From Bacillota bacterium (GTDB lineage Bacteria; Acidobacteriota; Terriglobia; Acidiferrales; UBA7541), in assembly GCA_023511565.1 (NCBI GenBank), contig JAIMBE010000012.1, positions 1 through 32,485 on the forward strand: a DNA stretch of 32,485 bases. The letters run 5' to 3'. Numbering within the stretch: position 1 is the stretch's first letter; every line of letters starts with the position of its first letter. Made by a program: the position numbers and the translations under genes. Below the pieces are notes generated by a model that did not search any database, was not told where the DNA came from, and saw only the letters and a program-made list of their open reading frames with translations. Positions 22,378-30,979 of this stretch are shown here, one piece after another.

Positions 22378-23372
22378 TGCGAACGGCTCCGTTTCATCTC
22401 GACGATCGCTTCGAGCACTTCCCAAAACTTCTCCGCTTCAGCGAGGCGTAGCGCAATCCGGCAGAAGTAGACCGGCAGCCGCACGAAGTACACGGCGCGC
22501 AGGTTATAGACGTCCTTTTCTGTCGTCACGAGGGCTTCGGCGCCGGCGGCCAAGGCCGCCTGTTCGATCCGGAGGCCGTCGCGCGGCGTGTACCAATGGT
22601 GGTCGCGGAAGGCCATCCCACCGGCCAGTTCCATCCCCCAGCGCTGAACGTCTTCGAAAAAGGCCTGTGGATTGCCGATGCCGCAGAAGGCAAACACGCG
22701 GCGACCAAACCAGTCGGCTGCACCGGCTTCGACGGCGCTGTTCGCAGCGGGAACGACTTTCTCCAGCTCCGTGGCGGCGTAGAAGATGGGCGCCTCGGTG
22801 AAGCGGCGAACTACGGTTTCGACGGCCGGCGCATGCGCACTGCGCGTGATGACCACCAGGTCGGCACGCTGCAGGGCCGCTTTGGGCTCGCGCCGGCGGC
22901 CGACGGGCAGCAGTCCGGCACCGAAAGGATCGAGCGCATCGATCAGCACAATATCCACATCGCGTGCAAGGGCCAGATGCTGAAAGCCGTCGTCGAGCAC
23001 AAAACAGTTGACGCCGCTACGGGCCAGCTCACAGCCCTTCCGGTAGCGATTGGCCCCAATGCCCAGGCGCACCCGATCGCCCAGTCGAGCGCGTAGCAGC
23101 TCCGCTTCATCGCTGGTGCCGCCCTGGCCTCGATAGCCACGCATCAGAACACCAACGCGATTGCCTGCGTCCGCCAGCCCCGCAGCGAGCCACGCGACCA
23201 GAGGCGTCTTGCCGGTTCCTCCGAGCGTCAGATTCCCCACGCTGATGACCATGCCGTCCAGTCGGTGCGCGCGAAAGATTCCGCGGCGATAGAGCCAGGC
23301 GCGCAGTCGCATTCCGGCTCCGTAGCCCCAGGCCAGCGGGAGCAGCAACGCCCGCAGTCCGCCGGAGTTCAT
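22374..23372 (-). CDS. lpxK: Tetraacyldisaccharide 4'-kinase
   Basis: 332 residues from ATG 23372, which overlaps the waaA stop by 4 nt (ATGA). The open frame further upstream lies within waaA and is ignored. LpxK phosphorylates the 4' position of the lipid A disaccharide at the inner membrane. The P-loop is visible as VGNLTLGGTGKTPLV (Walker A GGTGKT at 51-56), and the conserved LDDGFQHLALARDVDIVLID segment carries the catalytic DDGFQH. The N-terminal helix (about 5-30) is the membrane anchor. FCGIGNPQAFF and the TTEKDVYNL motif near the C-terminus are also family features. Confidence 0.96.
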   Translation of the reverse strand: MNSGGLRALLLPLAWGYGAGMRLRAWLYRRGIFRAHRLDGMVISVGNLTLGGTGKTPLVAWLAAGLADAGNRVGVLMRGYRGQGGTSDEAELLRARLGDRVRLGIGANRYRKGCELARSGVNCFVLDDGFQHLALARDVDIVLIDALDPFGAGLLPVGRRREPKAALQRADLVVITRSAHAPAVETVVRRFTEAPIFYAATELEKVVPAANSAVEAGAADWFGRRVFAFCGIGNPQAFFEDVQRWGMELAGGMAFRDHHWYTPRDGLRIEQAALAAGAEALVTTEKDVYNLRAVYFVRLPVYFCRIALRLAEAEKFWEVLEAIVEMKRSRSQ

Positions 23373-24700
23373 CGCCGTACCGCCTGCGGCGCCAGCACAT
23401 CCGAGATCCGCTCCAGGACCCGCAGCGTGGCGCCGCGGTTCCGCTCCAACAGCGTGCGCGCGGCCTGCCCGAGCCGTTCGCGCCGCGCACCATCGGCGAG
23501 CAATTCCACCCACATCTGTCCGAGCTGTGCGGCGTCGCCCACACACAGTGCGGCTCCCTCCTGCAAGAAGGCATCGGCCACCGCACGAAAATTGTCCATG
23601 GAGGGGCCGAAAATCGGGACCCGGCCGAACCAGGCCGGCTCCAGGATGTTGTGTCCGCCAGCCGGCACCAGCGAGCCGCCGACAAAAACAACGTCGGCCA
23701 GACGATAGAGCGCCGCCAGCTCACCCACCGAATCGAGCAGGAGCACGTCAGCGGCGTTGCCGAGTACGTCTGCTGTTCCGATCTGGCTGCGGCGCAGGAC
23801 GGCGTAGCCACGGCGGGTCACCAGTTCAGCAGCGTCCGCAAAGCGCTCCGGCTTGCGCGGTGCAAGCACGAGCAGAGCCCGCGACCATCGCCGGCGCACG
23901 TGCGCATACGCCTCCAGCACTGGCTCTTCCTCTCCGGCGACTACGCTGCCTGCGACCAGCAGTGGATGCCGCTGCTGCTGCGCGAGCTGCTGCTCGAGCC
24001 AGCCGACGAAGGCCGAGGGCTGGGACGGCTCGAAATCGAACTTCAGATTTCCGGTAACGTACACGCGCGCGCCGGGCGCCCCCAGCCCGCGCAGCCGTTC
24101 CGCATCAGCCTCGCTCTGCATCAGGTAGAGGGTGCCATCGTCCAGCACGCGCCGGTAGAACGTGCGTAGCGGCGGGCACCAGCGCGCCAGCCGCAGCGCA
24201 CGTGCCTGCGAGCGTTTCGAAATCCGTCCGTTGACAAACACCACGGGCACGGCAGCTCGCCGCGCCTGCCGGAGAAAATTCGGCCAGAGCTCCGTCTCCA
24301 GAATCACCACCAGTCGCGGGCGCAGCGCGTCGAACACGCGCCGCACCACCCAGGTCCAGTCTAGCGGAAAATAGAAAATTCCATCGGCGAATCCACAGCG
24401 CTGCCGGGCCAGTTCCTGGGCGGTGCGCGTGGTGGTCGAAACCAGCAGGCGATGGCCGGGAAACCGCTCCTGCAGTGCGCGCGCCAGCGGCACACCCGCC
24501 AGCAACTCTCCAACCGACACCGCATGCACCCAAATTGCCCTGCGCGGTTGCGTGGGGTTCGTGCGGAGCTCGCGCGGCAGAAAGCCGAATCGTTCCCGCA
24601 GGCTATGCAGATACTTGCCTTCCCGCACTCCCCGAACCAGAAAGTAGGGCGTGAACAGCGCCAGCGCGGCAGCGGTGAGCAGACTGTAGAGAAAATGCAT
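23369..24700 (-). CDS. waaA: 3-deoxy-D-manno-octulosonic acid (Kdo) transferase
   Basis: 443 residues, slightly longer than E. coli WaaA (425). It transfers Kdo from CMP-Kdo to lipid IVA. The N-terminal hydrophobic helix (about 3-24) is the inner-membrane anchor. GT30 features include WVHAVSVGELLAGVPLARAL (catalytic Glu in SVGE), STTTRTAQELA, ILETELWPNFL, VVFVNGRISKRS, VYVTGNLKFD, and the C-terminal nucleotide site VFVGGSLVPAGGHNILEPAWFG. The number of Kdo residues added cannot be read from sequence. It is the first gene of the eight-gene operon and has a consensus TATAAT about 42 nt upstream. The ribosome binding site is poor (GGGAA about 10 nt upstream). Confidence 0.96.
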   Translation of the reverse strand: MHFLYSLLTAAALALFTPYFLVRGVREGKYLHSLRERFGFLPRELRTNPTQPRRAIWVHAVSVGELLAGVPLARALQERFPGHRLLVSTTTRTAQELARQRCGFADGIFYFPLDWTWVVRRVFDALRPRLVVILETELWPNFLRQARRAAVPVVFVNGRISKRSQARALRLARWCPPLRTFYRRVLDDGTLYLMQSEADAERLRGLGAPGARVYVTGNLKFDFEPSQPSAFVGWLEQQLAQQQRHPLLVAGSVVAGEEEPVLEAYAHVRRRWSRALLVLAPRKPERFADAAELVTRRGYAVLRRSQIGTADVLGNAADVLLLDSVGELAALYRLADVVFVGGSLVPAGGHNILEPAWFGRVPIFGPSMDNFRAVADAFLQEGAALCVGDAAQLGQMWVELLADGARRERLGQAARTLLERNRGATLRVLERISDVLAPQAVRR

Positions 24701-24740
24701 CCGTTGGCGTTCCCGGCAGGCCGAGCTCCGGTGCCTTGGG

Positions 24741-24747
24741 TATTATA
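24741..24747. promoter_or_regulatory. Symmetric -10 element shared by two divergent transcription units
   Basis: The heptamer TATTATA reads TATAAT on the minus strand (24747-24742, towards waaA) and TATTAT on the plus strand (24741-24746, towards the 205-aa gene). Predicted leaders are about 35 nt to waaA ATG 24700 and about 57 nt to ATG 24810. Neither side has a good -35 (best minus-strand candidate TGCCTG with a 16-nt spacer). Confidence 0.5.
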
Positions 24748-24809
24748 GAGGTGTCCTGCGCGACAGGCACGGGGCAACCCACGTGCGGCGTTGGCATCTG
24801 AGTCAGCGC

Positions 24810-25427
24810 ATGGCGGCAAAAGCCCACTTCGCCATCTGTTTGCTGAGCCTGCTCGGCTTCAGCCTGACCCAGCGGTCCGGCACACCAGCGCACGACTCCC
24901 ACCAGGGCGTCACGGTGACGGCCGATCCCTACACCGATGCGCAGCGCTCCCGCGAACGCTTCGGCAAAAAGCACCCGCAGCAGGTGGGCTTGCTCGCCAT
25001 TGAAGTGACGATCCGCAACGACAATCCCCAACCGGTGCGCGTCGCGCTCGATCAGGTTCGACTGGTGCTCGACCGGGGCAAAGGGTCACGGCAGCGGCTG
25101 GCGCCCCTGAGCCTGGAGGAAACCGTACTTGCGCTGCTGCAGAAACGACCGGAAACGCAGCGCCGTCCATTCCCGGTTCCGGGTCGCATCCCAACCACAC
25201 CGCGGGGGAATGACTGGGAAGAGATGGAACGTCGGCTGCAATCGCTCTGGCTGGAGATGGATATCATCCCGCCCGGCGCCACGGCGCGCGGCTTTCTGTT
25301 TTTCGATTTGCAGGGGCGGTTTGCCCTGCTCGAACGCGCCAGCCTGTACTTTCCGGAACTGTATTTTCTCCGCGATGGCCGTCCCCTGCTGTTCTTTGAA
25401 GTGTATTTTGGTCGTCCCGGAGCCTGA
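24810..25427 (+). CDS. Uncharacterised secreted protein (205 aa)
   Basis: No named family recognised. The start is taken as ATG 24810 (a GTG at 24783 is also possible); it opens a signal peptide, MAAKAHFAICLLSLLGFSLTQ, so the protein should be exported. There is no lipobox at the right place. The mature part begins GVTVTADPYTD and has alternating hydrophobic strands (VGLLAIEVTIRNDNPQPVRV, DQVRLVLDRG), suggesting an immunoglobulin-like beta-sandwich at about residues 35-80. A helical stretch (EEMERRLQSLW) follows, then a second beta part with PPGATARGFLFFDLQGRFALLERASLYF. The phrase 'I-P-P-G-x-T-x-x-G-F-L-F-F-D' resembles the end of DUF4352-type telokin-like domains. It lies divergent to waaA and upstream of the helicase gene, which has its own promoter. 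Confidence 0.75.
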   Translation: MAAKAHFAICLLSLLGFSLTQRSGTPAHDSHQGVTVTADPYTDAQRSRERFGKKHPQQVGLLAIEVTIRNDNPQPVRVALDQVRLVLDRGKGSRQRLAPLSLEETVLALLQKRPETQRRPFPVPGRIPTTPRGNDWEEMERRLQSLWLEMDIIPPGATARGFLFFDLQGRFALLERASLYFPELYFLRDGRPLLFFEVYFGRPGA

Positions 25428-25478
25428 GCCATCACTCCGACCGATGCGATCGGCTGCGCGAGCCAGACGGGGTGCGAT

Positions 25479-25507
25479 TTGCCGGATCCGGAACGCTCGA
25501 TTAGAAT
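25479..25507 (+). promoter_or_regulatory. Promoter of the UvrD/PcrA helicase gene
   Basis: -35 TTGCCG (25479-25484), 17-nt spacer, -10 TAGAAT (25502-25507). Predicted start near 25514 leaves a leader of about 19 nt that contains GAGG 9 nt before ATG 25533. Confidence 0.55.
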
Positions 25508-25532
25508 CCGACCGCACCCGAGGATGCGCGCG

Positions 25533-27728
25533 ATGGCGCTGCTGGCGGAACTGAACCCGGCACAGCAGGAGGCGGTGCTGGCCACTGAAGGCCCGGTGCT
25601 GGTGCTGGCCGGTGCCGGAAGCGGCAAAACGCGCGTGATCACCTACCGCATTGCCTGGCTGATCGAACAGGGTGTGCCGCCGGAAACGATCCTGGCCGTT
25701 ACGTTCACCAACAAAGCCGCCGACGAGATGCGTGAACGCATCCTGCAGCTGGTGCCGCGGAGCCCGGCCGAGCCCTGGGTGAGCACGTTTCACGCGCTCT
25801 GTTCGCGCATGTTGCGGCAGCATGCCCCGCGGCTCCACCTGCGTCCCGATTTCCCCATCTACGATGAAGACGACCAGTTGAAAGCCGTCCAGTTGGCGCT
25901 CGCCGCGCTGGACCTGTCGGAGCGCGACTTTCCCCCGCGCACCGTGCTCGCCCAGATCAGCCACGCGAAGAATCATCTCCGCACACCCGAGCAGATGGAG
26001 CAGACGGCCCGCGACGCCTGGGAACGCCACCTGGCACGCCTCTTCGCCGGCTATCAGCAGGGGCTGCGCCGGGCCGGCGCGCTCGATTTTGACGACCTGC
26101 TGCTACGGGCTCTGGAGCTGCTCGACGGCCATCCCGAAGTTCGAGCACGCTGGCAGCAGCGCTTCCACTACCTCCACGTGGATGAATACCAGGATACGAA
26201 CCGTCCGCAATACGAGCTGCTCGTGCGCCTCGCGGCCGTCCACCGCAACCTCTGTGTCGTGGGCGATGAGGACCAGGCCATCTATGGCTGGCGGGGCGCT
26301 ACCGTCCGCAACATCCTGAACTTCACCCGCGAATTCCCCGGCGCGCGTGTGATTCGGCTGGAAGAAAATTATCGCTCGACCCAAACCATCCTGGACGCCG
26401 CAGCCGCCGTGGTCGCCCACAACCGCAACCGGCTGGGGAAATCCCTGGTGGCCACGCGCGCCGAGGGCAGCCCGCTTCGTTTCTACCAGGCCGAAGATGC
26501 TGCGGCTGAAGCAGAGTTTGTGGCCACGGAAATTGCCCGACTGGCCGAAGCCAGCGCGGCGCAACGCGTCGCGGTGCTGTACCGGACGAACGCACAATCG
26601 CGCGCATTGGAAGAAGCACTGCGGCAGCGCGGCCTGCGCTACCGTGTCGTGGGTGGCTTCAGTTTCTTCCGCCGCGCCGAAGTGCGGGACGCGCTCGCCT
26701 ATCTCCGCCTGGTGATGCATCCCGCCGACGATGTGGCACTGCTGCGCATCATTAACACGCCGCCGCGCGGTATCGGCGCTGGAACCCTCCAGCGCCTCCG
26801 CCAGCAGGCCGCCGAACAGGGGGGATCCCTGTGGGACGCCGTTGTCACCCTCAGCCAGGGGACCCCAGGCAGCCGGCCGAACGCCGCCCTGGCCGAATTC
26901 CGCACTCTGATCGAAGAGCTGCGCGCGGAGTTCGCGACCCTGCCCCCGGCCGAATTCCTGCGCCGGGTGCTCGACCGCAGCGGGTATCTAGACCTGCTCG
27001 AGCAGCAACGCACTCCGGAGGACCGCGCCCGGTCAGAAAACCTGCACGAGCTGGTGAACGCACTGGCCGAGGCCACGGAACGCGGCGGCACACTGGAAGG
27101 GTTCCTCGACCACGTGGTGCTGATGAGCGACGCTGACGAATACGATGTCGAAGCGCCGATTTCCCTGATGACCTTGCACGCCGCCAAGGGACTGGAGTTC
27201 GACCACGTCTTCCTGGTGGGCCTGGAGGAAGGCCTGTTCCCGCACGCCCGCTCGACCGAGTCCGAAGAAGGGCTGGAGGAGGAACGCCGACTCTGCTACG
27301 TGGGGATGACACGCGCGCGGCAGACGCTTACCTTGACGTGCGCTGCCTATCGACGCGGCTATGGCAGTTCCGGTTGGCAGGCCACCGTACCCTCGCGATT
27401 CCTGCGCGAAATTCCCATCGCGCTGCTGGAAACCGTTGATGGTTCGATCGCTGAAGCGGGTGAGACGCGCCGCTACGCTGACCCGGAACTGGATGAGTAC
27501 GCCCTGCTGCGACGCGCGCGACGTCTCGAGCGCCGCGGAGCCATGCAAGGCGCGCGCCGGGCGGCCGGCTCCAACCTGATCGGGTTGCGTGTGCGCCATC
27601 CCAGCTACGGCATCGGCACCATCATCGCCATCGAGGGGGAAGGCGAAGACCGGAAAATCACTGTCCACTTTCTCGACTACGGAACCAAAAAACTCGTCGA
27701 ACGTTATGCGCAGCTCGAACGGGCCTGA
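25533..27728 (+). CDS. pcrA: ATP-dependent DNA helicase UvrD/PcrA
   Basis: 731 residues from ATG 25533 (ATG 25524 is the alternative), a normal length for UvrD/PcrA. Superfamily 1A 3'-5' helicase acting in repair and replication-fork clearance. Visible motifs: Q-motif LNPAQQEAV at 7-15, Walker A GAGSGKT at 27-33, motif Ia TFTNKAADEMRERI, Walker B DEYQDTN at 217-223, motif III DEDQAIYGWRGA, motif IV EENYRSTQTIL, motif V MTLHAAKGLEFDHVFLVGLEEGLFPH, and motif VI EERRLCYVGMTRAR. The C-terminal ~55 residues form the Tudor-like domain of PcrA/UvrD (RVRHPSYGIGTIIAI to VERYAQLE), which binds RNA polymerase in characterised members. No nuclease domain is present, so this is not AddA or RecB. Confidence 0.96.
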   Translation: MALLAELNPAQQEAVLATEGPVLVLAGAGSGKTRVITYRIAWLIEQGVPPETILAVTFTNKAADEMRERILQLVPRSPAEPWVSTFHALCSRMLRQHAPRLHLRPDFPIYDEDDQLKAVQLALAALDLSERDFPPRTVLAQISHAKNHLRTPEQMEQTARDAWERHLARLFAGYQQGLRRAGALDFDDLLLRALELLDGHPEVRARWQQRFHYLHVDEYQDTNRPQYELLVRLAAVHRNLCVVGDEDQAIYGWRGATVRNILNFTREFPGARVIRLEENYRSTQTILDAAAAVVAHNRNRLGKSLVATRAEGSPLRFYQAEDAAAEAEFVATEIARLAEASAAQRVAVLYRTNAQSRALEEALRQRGLRYRVVGGFSFFRRAEVRDALAYLRLVMHPADDVALLRIINTPPRGIGAGTLQRLRQQAAEQGGSLWDAVVTLSQGTPGSRPNAALAEFRTLIEELRAEFATLPPAEFLRRVLDRSGYLDLLEQQRTPEDRARSENLHELVNALAEATERGGTLEGFLDHVVLMSDADEYDVEAPISLMTLHAAKGLEFDHVFLVGLEEGLFPHARSTESEEGLEEERRLCYVGMTRARQTLTLTCAAYRRGYGSSGWQATVPSRFLREIPIALLETVDGSIAEAGETRRYADPELDEYALLRRARRLERRGAMQGARRAAGSNLIGLRVRHPSYGIGTIIAIEGEGEDRKITVHFLDYGTKKLVERYAQLERA

Positions 27729-27743
27729 GCTGCACGAATTCGG

Positions 27744-27760
27744 GTTGCGCCGGCCGCAAC
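27744..27760 (+). other. Short hairpin after the helicase gene
   Basis: GTTGCG (27744-27749) pairs perfectly with CGCAAC (27755-27760) across a 5-nt loop, 16 nt past the pcrA stop. There is no adjacent T-tract, so at best it is a weak or RNA-stabilising structure. It overlaps the candidate -35 of the next gene. Confidence 0.3.
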
Positions 27761-27774
27761 ACACAGGGTAGAGT
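27745..27774 (+). promoter_or_regulatory. Possible promoter of the permease gene
   Basis: TTGCGC (27745-27750), 18-nt spacer, TAGAGT (27769-27774). Predicted start near 27781, about 50 nt before GTG 27832. Moderate match only. Confidence 0.35.
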
Positions 27775-27831
27775 TTGGCGAATTTTTGTACCGAGGGCTG
27801 TGACCGTGGCGCTGTCCGGGGAGGGGGCAGA

Positions 27832-29343
<1,512 letters not shown>

Positions 29344-29383
29344 AGGCTCCATCGGCGTGCGGCCGCCACTGTCAGAATCCCTG

Positions 29384-30400
29384 ATGACCCCGCTCGCCAA
29401 ACGCATTGCGCGCTGGCCGAAAGCCGAGCTGCACCTGCACCTGGAAGGCTCGATTCGTCCAGCCACGCTGCGCGAGCTTGCGGCCCGCCACCGCCAGCCC
29501 CTGGATGCGGAAACGGCCGCCGCGCTGTACCGCTACCGCGACTTTCGCGGCTTTCTGAACGCTTTCAAGCGCATCACCGCGCTGCTCCGCACACCAGACG
29601 ACTACGCCCTGATCACCCGGCGGCTCACCGAAGAATTGATGGCGCAGAACGTGATCTATGCCGAAGTGATCGTCTCGGCCGGCGTCATGCTTCGCCGGCA
29701 GCAGGATGTGGAAGCCAACTTTGCCGCCATCTGCGAAGCGACACGGCCGGCCGCGCGGCGGGGATTGCGGCTGGCCTGGTCGTTCGATGCGGTTCGCCAG
29801 TTCGGCCTTGGGCACATCTGGAGCGTCGCCCGGTTGGCTACACAGCTTCGTCCCTATGGCGTGGTGGCCTTCGGGGTTGGTGGCGATGAGACGGCGCTGC
29901 CGACGCGCGCCCTGCAGCCCGTCTACGAGTTCGTCGCCGCCCACGGCCTGCACCGGTTGATCCACGCTGGCGAGATCGGCCCACCGCGCGCCGTGCGCGA
30001 GGCCGTCGAATGGCTCGGCTGCGAGCGCATCGGCCACGGCATCGCCGCGCTGCGCGACCCGCGCCTGCAGGCGCTGCTCATCGAACGCGGCGTTGTGCTC
30101 GAGCTCTGCCCCACCAGCAACCTGCGCACGGGCGCGCTGGCGCGGCAGCTTCGCCGCCGGAGCGCAGATCTCTCCGATCATCCGCTCCCGGAGTTCTTCC
30201 GAGCCGGCATCCCGGTCGTGCTGGCCACCGACGATCCGGCGCTGTTCGAAACTACCCTCGTGCGAGAATACGAACAGGCCGCCCGGCTGGGTCTCACCGC
30301 GGGTGAGCTGCGTCGCCTGGCCGCAACCAGTTTCCACGCCGCCTTCCTGCCGGAGCGCGCCCGCCGGGCGATGCTTCGCCGCATGCAGGCCGTCGGCTGA
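29384..30400 (+). CDS. Adenosine deaminase-family enzyme
   Basis: 338 residues from ATG 29384; GTG 29357 would add nine residues. Metal-dependent amidohydrolase. The zinc and catalytic residues are all present: H17 and H19 in ELHLHLEGS, H194 and E197 in HAGE, H218 in RIGHG, and D283-D284 in ATDDP. The CPTSN motif before the last pair is typical. The substrate-pocket stretch FGVGGDE replaces the more usual DLAGDE, and the S-L/I-N-TDDP segment is changed to VLATDDP. Such variation occurs in adenine deaminases and aminodeoxyfutalosine deaminases as well as true adenosine deaminases, so the substrate is left open. No menaquinone (mqn) gene is nearby. Downstream is purS, compatible with purine metabolism. 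Confidence 0.9.
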   Translation: MTPLAKRIARWPKAELHLHLEGSIRPATLRELAARHRQPLDAETAAALYRYRDFRGFLNAFKRITALLRTPDDYALITRRLTEELMAQNVIYAEVIVSAGVMLRRQQDVEANFAAICEATRPAARRGLRLAWSFDAVRQFGLGHIWSVARLATQLRPYGVVAFGVGGDETALPTRALQPVYEFVAAHGLHRLIHAGEIGPPRAVREAVEWLGCERIGHGIAALRDPRLQALLIERGVVLELCPTSNLRTGALARQLRRRSADLSDHPLPEFFRAGIPVVLATDDPALFETTLVREYEQAARLGLTAGELRRLAATSFHAAFLPERARRAMLRRMQAVG

Positions 30401-30410
30401 GCCGCGGTCG

Positions 30411-30419
30411 TGCTATACT
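30411..30419 (+). promoter_or_regulatory. Extended -10 promoter giving a predicted leaderless purS mRNA
   Basis: TGC followed by TATACT (30414-30419) is a close extended -10. Only 7 nt separate it from ATG 30427, so transcription should start at or next to the A of the start codon. There is no Shine-Dalgarno in the gap (TTCCCGCG). Confidence 0.5.
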
Positions 30420-30426
30420 TCCCGCG

Positions 30427-30669
30427 ATGAAGGCGCACATCTGGGTCACATTGAAGCCCACCGTGCTCGATCCCCAGGGCCAGACGATTCAGCAGGCTCT
30501 GGTTTCGCTCGGCCACACCAACGTCCGCGACGTCCGCCAGGGCAAATTTTTCGTGGTCGAGCTGAACGGCACCTCCCGCGAAGAAGCCCGCCAGCAGGTG
30601 GAGCGGATTGCCCGCGACGTGTTGGCCAATCCCGTTCTCGAGGAATTTCGCTACGAGATTATCGACTAG
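30427..30669 (+). CDS. purS: Phosphoribosylformylglycinamidine synthase subunit PurS
   Basis: 80 residues, the full family length. PurS is the small structural subunit that holds glutaminase PurQ and synthetase PurL together in the fourth step of purine synthesis. Family features are the start KAHIWVTLKPTVLDPQGQTIQQAL, GHTNVRDVRQGKFFVVEL, and the end LANPVLEEFRYEI. The gene is alone here: neither purQ, purL nor purC lies next to it, though they usually do. A TATACT promoter lies directly upstream, so it may be transcribed separately from the deaminase gene. Confidence 0.96.
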   Translation: MKAHIWVTLKPTVLDPQGQTIQQALVSLGHTNVRDVRQGKFFVVELNGTSREEARQQVERIARDVLANPVLEEFRYEIID

Positions 30670-30979
30670 CCGGCCGCCGCGCCGTGCTCCTGTAGCCACC
30701 TGGCGGGCGAACCGTTCTGGCGAGACGGCGCCCGGGGAACTTCTATGAAACAGTGCGTATTCCCTGTGCGTTTCGGTTCTCGACTCGGGTGTGCAACCGA
30801 GCAAGACGGTCTCCCCGACGGCAACCCACATTGTCTGTGCAGTTGTGCTAATCTGGAGCCGTTGCGCACGCCGACCCGGCCGGCAGTTGTGCCGGAGCGA
30901 GCTGTGTGGATCGGTTCCGCAGAGGTGCCTGAGTCGGCAGTTTGCGTCAGCGAGAACACCCGGGAAGGAAAGTTGTCCG
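30670..30979 (+). other. 310-nt leader/intergenic region before glmS
   Basis: No supported gene. An open frame from ATG 30745 runs through the glmS start in another frame and is discarded. A perfect hairpin CCGGCA-GTTG-TGCCGG lies at 30880-30895, and TCGGTT/AACCGA arms are seen around 30774-30801. No conserved riboswitch or glmS-ribozyme core is recognisable by eye. AAGGAA (30965-30970) is the glmS ribosome binding site. Confidence 0.5.

Noticed and set aside
30670-30979. glmS ribozyme
   Set aside because: I could not find the conserved pseudoknot core, and the ribozyme is essentially known from Gram-positive bacteria. A covariance-model search would settle it.
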